DNA from: Rhizobacter sp.
Lineage (GTDB): Bacteria; Pseudomonadota; Gammaproteobacteria; Burkholderiales; Burkholderiaceae_C
Direction: 5' to 3'
Assembly (NCBI GenBank): GCA_023954175.1
Contig: JAMLIM010000039.1
Span: 1-35,470, forward strand
Length of the DNA stretch: 35,470 bases
Shown piece by piece: positions 1 to 8,572 of the stretch (its first letter is position 1; the number at the start of each line of letters is the position of its first letter). Below the pieces are notes generated by a model, which was not told the DNA's origin, did not search any database, and saw only the letters and a program-made list of their open reading frames with translations. A program made the position numbers and the translations under genes.

Positions 1-855
1 TGGGGTGATGAGCGGCAGATCGGCGAACGCCGCGTCGTAGCGCGCGGCAATCGCCTCGCGCCGGCGCTGGAAGCCCTCGATGCGCTTTAACTGCTGCAGG
101 CCGAGCGCGGCGGCGATGTCGGTCAGGTTGTACTTGAAGCCCGGGGCGACGATCTCGTAAGCCCAGCTCGGCACGCTCGCCGAGTAGCGATCGAACGCGT
201 CGCGGCTCATGCCGTGCAGGCGCATCACCCGCGCGCGCTTCGCGAGCGCCGCGTCACGCGTGACGAGCATGCCGCCCTCGCCGGTCGTCATCGTCTTGTT
301 GGCGTAGAAGCTGAAAACGCAGGCATCCGAGGCAAGTGTGCCGACGAGCTTGCCACCGCAGGTCGTCGGCAGCGCGTGGGCAGCGTCTTCCACCACTTTC
401 AGGCCGTGCCGGCGCGCGATGTCGAGGATCGCACCCATGTCGGCCGCGAGCCCCGCGTAGTGCACCGGCACGACGGCCTTGGTGCGCGGCGTGATCGCCG
501 CCTCGACCGCGCGCGGGTCGATGTTGAGAGTCGCCGGATCGATGTCGACGAGCACAACATCCGCACCGAGGTAGCGCACGACCTCGGCCGTCGCGGTGAA
601 GGTGTGCGTCGTTGTGATCACCTCGTCGCCCGGGCCGATGTCGAGCGCCTCGAGCGCCAGGTGCAGCCCGGCCGTCGCCGAATTGACGGCGATCGCCTGC
701 AGCGACGCATCGCCGAGGAAGGCGATGAAGTCCTCCTCGAAACGCTTCGCCTTCGGGCCGGTCGTGATCCAGCCCGAGCGCAGCGTGTCGACGACTTCGG
801 CGATCTCTTCTTCACCGATCTCGGGCAGGGCGAAGGGAAGGAACGGGAGGCTCAT
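1..855 (-). CDS. DegT/DnrJ/EryC1/StrS-family PLP aminotransferase (partial, C-terminus outside window)
   Basis: The reverse strand from ATG 855 reads open for 285 codons to the window edge, so the C-terminal part (roughly 90-100 residues for this family) is missing. The product starts [17 protein letters not shown] and follows the ArnB/PglE-like pattern: WITTGPK near residue 29, [11 protein letters not shown] near 58, VEDAAHA with the PLP-contacting Asp157, and [14 protein letters not shown] with the probable Schiff-base Lys187. Enzymes of this family transfer an amino group from glutamate to a keto group of a nucleotide sugar, in the cytoplasm. The start codon overlaps the stop of the upstream methyltransferase as ATGA. 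It is the last visible gene of the polysaccharide cluster and the second DegT enzyme in it. The family is certain; the sugar substrate is not. Confidence 0.93.
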   Translation of the reverse strand, partial: MSLPFLPFALPEIGEEEIAEVVDTLRSGWITTGPKAKRFEEDFIAFLGDASLQAIAVNSATAGLHLALEALDIGPGDEVITTTHTFTATAEVVRYLGADVVLVDIDPATLNIDPRAVEAAITPRTKAVVPVHYAGLAADMGAILDIARRHGLKVVEDAAHALPTTCGGKLVGTLASDACVFSFYANKTMTTGEGGMLVTRDAALAKRARVMRLHGMSRDAFDRYSASVPSWAYEIVAPGFKYNLTDIAAALGLQQLKRIEGFQRRREAIAARYDAAFADLPLITP

Positions 856-1562
856 GGCAGGGGCTTGACGATCCAGCACAGCAGGTGCGTGCGCAACGGC
901 GGCAGCGCGTTGAACAGAGTGTAGAGGGCGGGATGCAGGCGGCAGACGGCGCGCGCGATCGGCGGTGCGAGCGTGACGCGACGCGCCGTCACGCGCGCCT
1001 TTGGAAACAATGCCCGAACGCGCGACAGCGGCACGCCGCGCACGTCGGGGTTGCGCGGGTTGTCGTAGGTGAAGTCGTACCAGAGCACGGCGCCACCGGG
1101 CCGGAGCCAGCGCCACATCGCATCCGCAAGGCGCTGCTGGAAGGCGTCGTCGAGCAGCGAGGAGAAGACGGTGGAGACGAACACAACGTCCTGCGAGGCC
1201 GCGGCAACGTCCGCCTGCAATGCATCACCCTCGATCACATTCAGCGCCGCCGGCAGGACGTGCCGCGCTTGCGCGCAGCGCTCGGGCAACAGCTCGATGG
1301 CCGTCAGGTGCTCGGGCATGAAACCCAGGCGCAACAGTTCCAGCAGGTTGCCGCCGCTGCCGCAGCCGACTTCGAGCAGGCGCAGCGTCGAGAGATGGGC
1401 GACACGCTCGCGCGCGAACAGACGGAGGATCACGCGTTGCCGCTCCTGCACCGATTGCCAGACAGCGGGGTTGAGCATGCGGTAACGCGGATCGTGCACG
1501 GCCTCGGGCCGGCGCGCGTAGCGCGCGCGGATGGCATCGGTTTCGCTTGGCTGCTCGCTCAC
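852..1562 (-). CDS. class I SAM-dependent methyltransferase
   Basis: This 236-residue cytoplasmic protein has a clear Rossmann motif I ([10 protein letters not shown], residues 63-72), an acidic residue closing strand 2 (TAIELLPE), and a motif around [12 protein letters not shown]. It therefore binds S-adenosylmethionine and probably methylates a small molecule or sugar. The start is GTG at 1562, overlapping the stop of the GT4 gene as GTGA; the end overlaps the aminotransferase start as ATGA. Being locked between a glycosyltransferase and a sugar aminotransferase, it probably methylates a sugar residue or lipid-linked glycan, but the acceptor cannot be read from the sequence. Confidence 0.88.
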   Translation of the reverse strand: MSEQPSETDAIRARYARRPEAVHDPRYRMLNPAVWQSVQERQRVILRLFARERVAHLSTLRLLEVGCGSGGNLLELLRLGFMPEHLTAIELLPERCAQARHVLPAALNVIEGDALQADVAAASQDVVFVSTVFSSLLDDAFQQRLADAMWRWLRPGGAVLWYDFTYDNPRNPDVRGVPLSRVRALFPKARVTARRVTLAPPIARAVCRLHPALYTLFNALPPLRTHLLCWIVKPLP

Positions 1563-2785
1563 GAGACCGCCTCGATGAAGCGCTCCGCAAGCACCGACCA
1601 GTCATGGTGGCGCCGAACGTACTCGCGGCCACGCGCGCCCATCGCGCGGCGCTCGTCGGCAGATCGGGCGGCCAACTGGCGCAGACCCTGCGCGATCGCC
1701 GGCGCCGACTCGGCCTGCACGGTGACGCCGCAATCGGCCTCGGCCACCGGGTCATTGCCGGCGTCGATGGCGCAGAGCACGGCGCAGCCGGCCATCATGT
1801 AGTCCATCAGCTTGTTCGGCGCGATACCAAAGCGAAAGATCGGCACGCGCTGCAGGCTGATGTAGGCGATGTCGGCCTGCGCGAGCAGCGAAGGAATTTG
1901 CCTCTTCGCAATCGGGTCGAACAATCGCACGCTGGCAAGATCTTCAGCGTCAACGCGTGCCGCCAGGCGTTCGCGCTCGGCACCGCTGCCAACGAGCACG
2001 AAACTGAAAGCCTCGTCCCGCAGCAAGGCGGCGGCATCGAGCAGGCTGTCGAGCGCATTTGCAATGCCGTGCGCGCCGGCATAGACGACGACGAGCCGCC
2101 CGCGGGCGTGCGCATCCTGGATGTGCGCGGCGAGCGCAGCGTCCAACGGCGCGGCAGGCTCACTCCACTCTGCGACGAGCACGCCGTTGGGCACGATGTG
2201 CAACTTGCGCAGATCGAGCCCCCGATCCCGCAGGTGCTCGTGCACGCACGGCAGCATCGACACCACCAGATCCGCATCGCGGCAGGCAGCGTCCTCGGCG
2301 GCCTGGCAGACGCGGATGAACGGATGGCGCGGCGACATGCCGCCGAGTTCGACCGGAGACAGCGGCCACAGGTCGTGAATCTCGTGCACCAGCCTGGCCT
2401 GCCCAGCCCGCGCAATGCGGCGCGCGGGCCAGATGTCCATCGGATAGGTGCTCGAAGCAATCACCACGTCGGGGCGAAAGCCGCGAGCCAGCCGCTTCGC
2501 TATCGCCCCCAGTCGCAAACAGAACACCGCGATGTTGAGCACGCGGCCGACGCCGTTGCCACGGTAGGCCGGCGTGCGCAGCCACAGGTAGTCGACGCCG
2601 TCGACCTGCTCGCGCGCGCTGCCGCCCTCCAACCGCGGAGCCACGCTGCGCAGGTGCGACTGTGACGCGGCGACGATCAACACCTCGTGCCCCGCCTTCG
2701 CCCACTCGCGCGCGAGGTAGAACGGCCGGAACTCCATGCCGTGGCGCAGCGAGCCCGCATAGTGGTTGACGAGCAGGATTCTCAA
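1559..2785 (-). CDS. GT4-family glycosyltransferase, WbuB-like
   Basis: The product is a 408-residue retaining GT-B glycosyltransferase. The N-terminal half begins MRILLVNHYAGS and carries a glycine- and histidine-rich acceptor-side fold with HEIHDLWPLSP, typical of WbuB-like proteins. The C-terminal half has VPNGV, VYAGAHG, FVLVGSG and GIAPNKLMDYMMAG, the nucleotide-sugar site of GT4 enzymes. WbuB-type enzymes transfer N-acetylated deoxyamino sugars in O-antigen assembly. Together with the 2-epimerase just upstream, this suggests transfer of an amino sugar, but donor and acceptor are inference. The start is TTG at 2785, forming a TTGA overlap with the stop of the epimerase gene; the end overlaps the methyltransferase as GTGA. 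Confidence 0.9.
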   Translation of the reverse strand: MRILLVNHYAGSLRHGMEFRPFYLAREWAKAGHEVLIVAASQSHLRSVAPRLEGGSAREQVDGVDYLWLRTPAYRGNGVGRVLNIAVFCLRLGAIAKRLARGFRPDVVIASSTYPMDIWPARRIARAGQARLVHEIHDLWPLSPVELGGMSPRHPFIRVCQAAEDAACRDADLVVSMLPCVHEHLRDRGLDLRKLHIVPNGVLVAEWSEPAAPLDAALAAHIQDAHARGRLVVVYAGAHGIANALDSLLDAAALLRDEAFSFVLVGSGAERERLAARVDAEDLASVRLFDPIAKRQIPSLLAQADIAYISLQRVPIFRFGIAPNKLMDYMMAGCAVLCAIDAGNDPVAEADCGVTVQAESAPAIAQGLRQLAARSADERRAMGARGREYVRRHHDWSVLAERFIEAVS

Positions 2786-3873
2786 GCCGCGTCGCCGAGC
2801 AGGATGCGCGCAATGCGCGGCGCCGCATCGCCCTCACCATAGGGCTTCACCGGCCGACCGCTCGACCCGATTGCCGAGCGCATGGCCGCGAGCAGCGCCT
2901 CGACCGAGGTCGGCGGCGCGAGCCGGTTCCAGCCGGCTTCGACAAGCTCGACCCACTCGGTCTCGTCACGCAGCGTGACGCAGGGCTTGCCGAAAAAAAA
3001 GGCCTCCTTCTGCATGCCGCCCGAATCGGTGACGATGAGTTGCGCGGCCGACTGCAGCTCGATCATGTCGAGGTAGCCGAGCGGATCGACAACATGCAGC
3101 GACGGCAAAGCGTCGACCGCGATGCGCTGCTGGGCCAGCACCTTGCGCGTGCGCGGGTGCAGCGGCCAGACGACATCGACCTCGGCGGCCAACCTGACGA
3201 GCGCCTCTACGATGGTGCGCAGGCGCTCGGGTGCGTCGGTATTCTCCGCCCGGTGCGCGGTGGCGAGCACGAACGGGCGGTTGGCGACCGCGCCGCACAC
3301 GCCTGCCCGACGCGTGCGCTCGCGCGCAACGGCGGCGAAGCGCAGCACGGCGTCGTACATCACGTCGCCGACCTGGTGCACGTTTGCCGCAGCGATGCCC
3401 TCTTGGCGAAGATGGGTCACGGCCGCGTCGGTGGGCGCGAACAACCAGTGCGACACGTGGTCGGTGAGCACACGATTGATCTCCTCGGGCATGCGCCGGT
3501 TGAATGAACGCAGCCCGGCCTCGACATGAGCCACCGGAATGTGCAGCTTGGCCGCAGCCAAGGCACCAGCGAGCGTCGAGTTGGTGTCGCCGTACAGGAG
3601 CACAGCATCCGGTTTCTCGACAACCAGAACCTGCTCGATCGCGGCCATCTGCGCGCCCGTCATCGCACTGTGCAGGCCGCCACCGATACCCAGGCTCCAT
3701 GCGGGATGCGGGATGGCGAGTTCGCGAAAGAACACCTCCGACATGTCGTCGTCGAAGTGCTGTCCCGTGTGCAGGATGCGCTCGCGGATTGTTCCGCTCG
3801 CCAGCAGCGCGGCGCTGACGGGGGCGGCCTTGATGAATTGCGGGCGGGCACCGACGATGGTGATGAGGTTCAT
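2782..3873 (-). CDS. non-hydrolysing UDP-N-acetylglucosamine 2-epimerase family (WecB/WbpI type)
   Basis: The 363-residue protein starts MNLITIVGARPQFIKAAPVS. The GARPQ form of the N-terminal motif is the one I associate with WbpI-like enzymes rather than the GTRPE of enterobacterial WecB. Further family signatures are HTGQHFDDDMS, YGDTNSTLAGALAA, VEAGLRSFNRRMPEEINR, TAHRAEN, LHPRT and TDSGGMQKEAFFFGKP. The family inverts C2 of UDP-GlcNAc or UDP-2,3-diacetamido sugars to the manno form in the cytoplasm. An upstream in-frame extension to 4119 lacks family similarity and overlaps the flippase gene, so ATG 3873 is chosen; no strong ribosome site precedes it. It lies 133 bases from the flippase gene, the only real gap in the cluster. 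Which UDP sugar it uses is undecided. Confidence 0.92.
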   Translation of the reverse strand: MNLITIVGARPQFIKAAPVSAALLASGTIRERILHTGQHFDDDMSEVFFRELAIPHPAWSLGIGGGLHSAMTGAQMAAIEQVLVVEKPDAVLLYGDTNSTLAGALAAAKLHIPVAHVEAGLRSFNRRMPEEINRVLTDHVSHWLFAPTDAAVTHLRQEGIAAANVHQVGDVMYDAVLRFAAVARERTRRAGVCGAVANRPFVLATAHRAENTDAPERLRTIVEALVRLAAEVDVVWPLHPRTRKVLAQQRIAVDALPSLHVVDPLGYLDMIELQSAAQLIVTDSGGMQKEAFFFGKPCVTLRDETEWVELVEAGWNRLAPPTSVEALLAAMRSAIGSSGRPVKPYGEGDAAPRIARILLGDAA

Positions 3874-4006
3874 GAAAAGCGGCGCATTGCATCGCGCCCG
3901 GCTGGAAGGGTGACGGGGGTGGGCGCGCCGTCTCTGACTGGCGCGCCAGCCCGGCCGCGGCGCACTCGAGCGCACGCAAGAGTAATCGATGCAAGCAGGC
4001 GTGGAC
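3874..4006. other. 133-base intergenic gap inside the polysaccharide operon, with a GGCGCGCC hairpin
   Basis: This is the only gap of note between flippase and epimerase genes. It contains two copies of GGCGCGCC (3922-3929 and 3940-3947) separated by 10 bases, which can form a GC-rich hairpin extended by a few more pairs. No T-tract follows on either strand, so it is not a standard intrinsic terminator. It could be a processing or pausing site or chance in GC-rich DNA. No convincing promoter was seen. Confidence 0.4.
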
Positions 4007-5452
4007 TCACGACGCCGCGTCCGGTTCGCCCGCGGCGGATGCCGCGCGGGGTGCGGGTTTCCATCGCCGAGGCACAAGGCCCAGAGCGCCAAGGGCTCCG
4101 GCCAGGGAGGCAAGAACAATCAGCTTTGCGACGATGCCAATGCCACTCGACCCGACGCCATGATCGACCCATCGCCCAAGCGCGGCAAGCGCCACGTAGG
4201 CCAGCGCAGCCAGGCCGAGCGCCGGGCCGCGCAGCGGCAGCGCATAGACGCGCTGACTGGCGGCAACCCACATCAGCAGGAAGGCGGCAGCGGCGAGGCA
4301 ATTCGCAACCGCCGCGCCGACGGCTCCGAGCCGAGGGATGAGCTGCAGATTGAGGTACACGGCGAGTGCGGCGACCAGACAAGTCAGCACGAGTTGCCAG
4401 TGCGTCTTGCGCGCGATGGCGATGCCTGGCGCGAAGATGTACATCTGACTCAGCAGCGCCGCCGGCGCCAGCCACGGCACCAGCGCCGCCGCGGCGACGA
4501 ACTCCGGCGCAGCGATGAGTGCGACCAGTTCGCGTGCGAACACGGTCAGGAACAGGCAGCAGATCATCGCAACAGCGACGAAGCCTTCGAAAAGTCGCGC
4601 CAATTGCGCCGGGACACCGGGCTCGCGGTGGTGGCGATACACGAGCGGCGTCAGCGCTCCTTGAAGGCCGACGATGAGCAGCAAGGTGAGGCCCGCAATT
4701 CGCTGGCCGACGCCGAAGATGCCGACATCTTCGAGCGAGGCGAGCTCGGCGAGCATCGGCCGGTTCACGTACTGGCCCACGAGCAGGGCAACGCCGCTAG
4801 CCACCAGTGGCAGCGAGAAGCGCAGCATGCGCCCCAGCTGCGGCCAGCTCAGTCCGAATCCGATCTGTCCGCGCAGCATCGTCAGGCTCATGCAGACGCA
4901 CAGGCCTGCGGCGATCGCCTGACCCCACAGCACGCCGCGCAGTCCGCAGGAGTAACCGAGCCCCGCGCCGAGGGCCAGCGTGAGCACGCCGTAGGTGAGG
5001 CTGACCGCCGCGTAGGCGCGCGGGCGCATATCCCAACGGAACTGGCTTTGAAGTTGCAGGAAGACTGCGTTCGCGGCGATGAAGACGAGGCCCGCGCGCA
5101 GTTCAGCTTCGAAATCGGGCGCGCCCAGCAGCAGTTGCGTCAGCGACGCCGACGCGGCGAGTGCGACAGCGAGGAAGGCCGCGTGCGAGAGCACCGTGAA
5201 CGCAAGCGCCGTGCTGGCGAGCTGGCGTCGCTGCGCAGGGTGATCCGCCCATTCGCGCGCAAGCCCTTGACCCACCTCGAGAGCCACGACCAGAGTCACC
5301 AGCAAGCCGGCGGTGATGATCAGGTCGAACGCGCCGTACGCGAGCGGATCGAGCAGTCGTGTGTAGATCGGCACGAGCAGAAAGCCCATGCCACGCGACG
5401 CCATGGTCGCAAACGCGTACACGGCCCCGTCGCGCGTGAGGCGTTCAATCAT
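4007..5452 (-). CDS. polysaccharide/O-antigen flippase (Wzx-type, MOP superfamily)
   Basis: This 481-residue inner-membrane protein has about a dozen to fourteen hydrophobic helices along its length. It starts MIERLTRDGAVYAFATMASRG with FLLVPIYTRLLDPLAYG, the usual first-helix pattern of RfbX/Wzx lipopolysaccharide exporters. It should flip undecaprenyl-diphosphate-linked repeat units from the cytoplasmic to the periplasmic face. The reading frame stays open to 5620, but that extension is arginine-rich, unlike the family and inside the preceding gene. ATG 5452 gives an ATGA overlap with the upstream glycosyltransferase stop, so it is the preferred start. No Wzy-like polymerase was recognised next to it. 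Confidence 0.9.
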   Translation of the reverse strand: MIERLTRDGAVYAFATMASRGMGFLLVPIYTRLLDPLAYGAFDLIITAGLLVTLVVALEVGQGLAREWADHPAQRRQLASTALAFTVLSHAAFLAVALAASASLTQLLLGAPDFEAELRAGLVFIAANAVFLQLQSQFRWDMRPRAYAAVSLTYGVLTLALGAGLGYSCGLRGVLWGQAIAAGLCVCMSLTMLRGQIGFGLSWPQLGRMLRFSLPLVASGVALLVGQYVNRPMLAELASLEDVGIFGVGQRIAGLTLLLIVGLQGALTPLVYRHHREPGVPAQLARLFEGFVAVAMICCLFLTVFARELVALIAAPEFVAAAALVPWLAPAALLSQMYIFAPGIAIARKTHWQLVLTCLVAALAVYLNLQLIPRLGAVGAAVANCLAAAAFLLMWVAASQRVYALPLRGPALGLAALAYVALAALGRWVDHGVGSSGIGIVAKLIVLASLAGALGALGLVPRRWKPAPRAASAAGEPDAAS

Positions 5453-6828
5453 GGCACTGCCAGGCGATCGGCGGCGGCGTCGACCACCGCCGGCGCGCGG
5501 GCCCAGGACGCGAAGGCGGCAGCCAGGCGTGGCTTGTCGGAAAGCTGCAAGGCGTCGAGCCCGGCGTGCTCGATCAGGCGGCGCACGCGCGCGCGCGCCA
5601 CGTCCTCGGTCAGTCCGCAACCGGCCAGATAACTGATACCGGCAGGATCAAGCCACCATGCGGGTGGCACGTCGCCGCGCAGGATGCGCAGCAGCCGCGC
5701 GGCCACCGCGCCGGTGGACCACTGGGTGCGCACGAACTGCGCCGCGGCCGCGCCGAGCGCGGCACGCGCAGATGCCGACGCCACCAGCTCCTCGAGCGCA
5801 AGTTCGAAGGCTTCGGGCGCGACAAAGCGGGTCGGCGGCACAGGCAAGCCGCCGAGCGCCTGCGGCATGTCGCGGGCCAGGTAGCCGCCGACGAGCACCG
5901 GTTTGCCGAGCAACGCAGCCTCGGTCGCCAGGCCGGCCATCGGCGTGTCGGAGTAGAGCTGGTCAACGACGAGGTCGCAGCGCCGCAGCGCGGCAAGCAC
6001 CTGCCGGTTGCTGAGGCCGCAAAGGCTCTCGAACTCGACATCGAATCCCTGCTGCTGCAAGCGCTCCACTGCGGCCCGGATCGCCGCACTGCCCTTGAGG
6101 ACCGGGTGCGACGGGCTGTGGACGATGCGCACGGTTGCGGCGGCCGACGCGTCGCAGCCGCGGCCCGGATCGTCGGCGCCGCGCACCGCATCCGCGCCGC
6201 CGGCAGGCGCCAGCGGCCCGAGCGTGCGCGGGAAGCCGAGCGCGAACCAGTTGACGATTGGTCGTTCGTGGAAGTGCGCCGTGCCAGGCGCGTTCACGCA
6301 CACCGTTGCCCAACTCTCGAGCCGACGAAGCCGCCGCTTCTGGCGCCGCACCATTCGGGCAAGCTGCGCCGCGGTCACGTCAGTCCAGGCACCATTGATG
6401 TACGCCGGTCGCGCGTCCGAACCGAGGTAGATCACCACCGACGTGCGCTTCAGGGCGCGCAGCAACCACAGTTCCATGCGCGTGTTCGTCAGCGTCTTGC
6501 CGTAGAGGAACACGAAGGCGTCGAAGCGCAGCAGCGCCCACAGCAGCACCGGCCAGCCGAGGACGAGGTGGATGGCGTAGAGGATCATCTGCTGCCAGAG
6601 CCGCCCCGGGCCGGCGGCGCGCGCCCGGGTACCAAACCAGTTCCATGCCCGCACCCACACGGATGCCGCCTCGGTAGCAGCGTAGGCGAAAGGGTGCCGG
6701 CACTCGAGGACCAGTTCGGACGCAACACCGATCTGCGCCAGACCCTGCTGCAAGCCCTGCCCGACGCCGGCGACCTCAACCGGACCGATCAGGACCCGCT
6801 TGGGCGTCCAGCCCGGCCGGTCTATCAT
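5449..6828 (-). CDS. probable GT-B-fold glycosyltransferase of unassigned specificity
   Basis: This 459-residue protein is not one I can name. The N-terminus reads RVLIGPVEVAGVGQGLQQGL, like the first Rossmann strand and loop of GT-B glycosyltransferases. A hydrophobic stretch at about residues 84-103 may be a membrane-associating helix. Near residues 234-246, RIVHSPSHPVLKG matches the linker and first strand of a GT4-like C-terminal domain. It is followed by a possible donor-site region, RRCDLVVDQLYSDTPM and ATEAALLGKPVLVGG. About 30 residues (205-232) between the halves are rich in Gly, Ala and Asp and look like a linker. It overlaps both neighbours by ATGA. Acting at the inner membrane on lipid-linked glycan is a reasonable inference; an unrelated role cannot be excluded. 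Confidence 0.7.
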   Translation of the reverse strand: MIDRPGWTPKRVLIGPVEVAGVGQGLQQGLAQIGVASELVLECRHPFAYAATEAASVWVRAWNWFGTRARAAGPGRLWQQMILYAIHLVLGWPVLLWALLRFDAFVFLYGKTLTNTRMELWLLRALKRTSVVIYLGSDARPAYINGAWTDVTAAQLARMVRRQKRRLRRLESWATVCVNAPGTAHFHERPIVNWFALGFPRTLGPLAPAGGADAVRGADDPGRGCDASAAATVRIVHSPSHPVLKGSAAIRAAVERLQQQGFDVEFESLCGLSNRQVLAALRRCDLVVDQLYSDTPMAGLATEAALLGKPVLVGGYLARDMPQALGGLPVPPTRFVAPEAFELALEELVASASARAALGAAAAQFVRTQWSTGAVAARLLRILRGDVPPAWWLDPAGISYLAGCGLTEDVARARVRRLIEHAGLDALQLSDKPRLAAAFASWARAPAVVDAAADRLAVP

Positions 6829-7448
6829 GCGGTCCCGTCGCGTTGCGCCTGCAGTTGCTCACGCAGCGCCTGCACAAACGCCTCGGAGGCCGGGCCGATG
6901 CTTCGCGCGGGAGCGCCCGCCACGATGTCGCCTGCAGCCACGTCGTGCGTCACGCACGACATCGGCAGCACGATCGCGCCATCGCCTACGTGCACGCCCG
7001 GATTGAGAACGCTGTGGCCGACGATGTAGCAACCGACACCGATGCGCGTGGGCCTTCGGATCACGTGCGCGCCGCCCGGCTCGTTCGCGTGCATCAAGTT
7101 GGCCAGCACGCTGGTGTGCGTCCACACGTACACGCCGACGCCGATGGTGGAATGCGCGCCGATCTCCAGGCCGCCCGAGGCGTCGATGTAGGCGTTTTCG
7201 CCGATCCACACGTTGTCGTGGCAGGTCAGCCTCTCGGGGTTCAGGATCTTGGTGTTCTCGCGTACGCGGCAACTCGCCGGCAGACCGTAGAGCCGCGCAC
7301 GCTCGTCGTCGGCGAGCAGTTGCGACAGGAAGCGCAGCGCGATGTCGCGGCGCAGGCCGCGATTGCGCTCGCTGTCGACGCGCGCGCCCAGTACTTCCTG
7401 CATCAGTGCCTCGATCCCGGGTTCGAAGGCCTTCAAGAACTCAAGCAA
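6825..7448 (-). CDS. left-handed beta-helix acyltransferase (hexapeptide-repeat, sugar O- or N-acetyltransferase)
   Basis: The 207-residue protein has hexapeptide repeats from about residue 75 on: VWIGENAYIDASGGLEIG, IGVGVYVWTH, IGVGCYIVGHSVLNPGV and VGDGAIVLPMSCVTHDV, ending GDIVAGAPARSIG. This is the LacA/NodL/CysE-type acyl-CoA transferase fold, normally a trimer. The predicted start is TTG at 7448, eight bases inside the upstream aminotransferase gene, with a purine-rich GGGGGA a few bases before it; an ATG at 7403 is an alternative. Coming directly after a sugar aminotransferase, it probably acylates the newly made amino group of a nucleotide sugar, but O-acetylation is equally possible from sequence alone. 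Confidence 0.85.
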   Translation of the reverse strand: MLEFLKAFEPGIEALMQEVLGARVDSERNRGLRRDIALRFLSQLLADDERARLYGLPASCRVRENTKILNPERLTCHDNVWIGENAYIDASGGLEIGAHSTIGVGVYVWTHTSVLANLMHANEPGGAHVIRRPTRIGVGCYIVGHSVLNPGVHVGDGAIVLPMSCVTHDVAAGDIVAGAPARSIGPASEAFVQALREQLQAQRDGTA

Positions 7449-8568
7449 GTGTCCCCCGAAGTGCGTTGGTCAGCGCGGAAGCAACACGGGCGATCTCGGC
7501 GCTCCCGTACTGCTCGCAAAATGGCAGCGCGAGTCCCTGACGGTCCAGCCGCAGCGCGTTCGAGGTGGCACTGGGCGACCGGGCGCACGCGGCGAAGGCA
7601 GGCTGCGCCGACAGGCACTGCGCTCCGAGATTGGCCTCCAGGCCCGCCGCGGCCAGCGCGCTGATCACCGCGGCGCGGTCGATGCCTTCGGCAAGTGCCA
7701 CCATGTAGGTCTGCCAGCTGTGGCCGGGATGCGAGTCCGGCAGGGTCAGCAGACCGCGCTCCGCGAGCGGCGCCAGCGCCGCCGAATAGGCCTGTGCCAA
7801 CGCCCGGCGCGCCTCGATCCAGCCTTGCAGACGGGGCAGTTGCGCACGCCCCAGCGCCGACTGGAAGTCGGTCAGGCGATAGTTGAATCCGGCTTCATGG
7901 AATACCGTGACACCGTTGCTGCGCTCCATGCCGTGATTGCGCAGTCGGCGCAACCGCCGCGCGAGGGCGTCGTCGCCAGTGGTCAGGAAGCCTCCCTCGC
8001 CGGTGGTCAGGGTCTTGCGCGGATGCATCGAGAAGCAGCCGATGTCGCCCATCGCGCCGGCCTTGGTTCCCGAATGCGTCGCGCCGATGGCGCAGGCCGC
8101 ATCCTCGATGACGCGCAGGCCATGGGCCGTTGCGATCGCACGCAATGCGGGGACATCCACCGAGTGGCCGAACTCGTGCACCGGCATCATCGCCCTCAGG
8201 CGCTCAGGACCGCGCCAGGATTCGATCGCTGCAGCCAGCGTCTCGGGCGTGATGCAGTAGCTGCGCGTATCCACGTCCACCAAGACCGGCCGCGCGCCGG
8301 ACAGCAGAACCACGTTTGCGGTCGCCGGGAAGGTGAAGTCGGGCACCAGCACGGCGTCGCCTGCGCCGATGCCGAGTGCAGCCAGCGCAAGGTGCAGCGC
8401 TGCCGTGCCCGACGACACGAGGACGACGTGACGCACGCCGATCCACTCCTGGAGTTCGCGCTCGAAGGCGGCACCTTGCTCGCCGTGGACGAGTTGGCCG
8501 CTGCGCAGCACCTGGCCGACCGCAGCGATCGCCGCGTCGTCGATGTTGGGCAACGAAAGGCGCAGCAT
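7441..8568 (-). CDS. DegT/DnrJ/EryC1/StrS-family PLP aminotransferase
   Basis: This complete 375-residue enzyme has the normal length for the family. Landmarks are SSGTAALHLAL (residues 52-62), VPDFTFPATANVV, VIEDAACAIGATHSG with PLP-binding Asp156, and CFSMHPRKTLTTGEGGF with the probable Schiff-base Lys185. FNYRLTDFQSALGRAQL is the dimer-interface region. It would aminate a keto sugar nucleotide in the cytoplasm using glutamate. It starts 4 bases after the epimerase/dehydratase stop and runs 8 bases into the acyltransferase gene, so the three probably act in sequence. It differs clearly from the DegT protein at the window start, so the two are unlikely to be a recent duplication. Confidence 0.94.
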   Translation of the reverse strand: MLRLSLPNIDDAAIAAVGQVLRSGQLVHGEQGAAFERELQEWIGVRHVVLVSSGTAALHLALAALGIGAGDAVLVPDFTFPATANVVLLSGARPVLVDVDTRSYCITPETLAAAIESWRGPERLRAMMPVHEFGHSVDVPALRAIATAHGLRVIEDAACAIGATHSGTKAGAMGDIGCFSMHPRKTLTTGEGGFLTTGDDALARRLRRLRNHGMERSNGVTVFHEAGFNYRLTDFQSALGRAQLPRLQGWIEARRALAQAYSAALAPLAERGLLTLPDSHPGHSWQTYMVALAEGIDRAAVISALAAAGLEANLGAQCLSAQPAFAACARSPSATSNALRLDRQGLALPFCEQYGSAEIARVASALTNALRGTLA

Positions 8569-8572
8569 GCGA

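Noticed and set aside
3922-3947. GGCGCGCC hairpin as an intrinsic terminator inside the polysaccharide operon
   Set aside because: No T-tract follows on either strand, and GGCGCGCC is itself a palindrome likely to recur in GC-rich DNA; kept only as an intergenic note.
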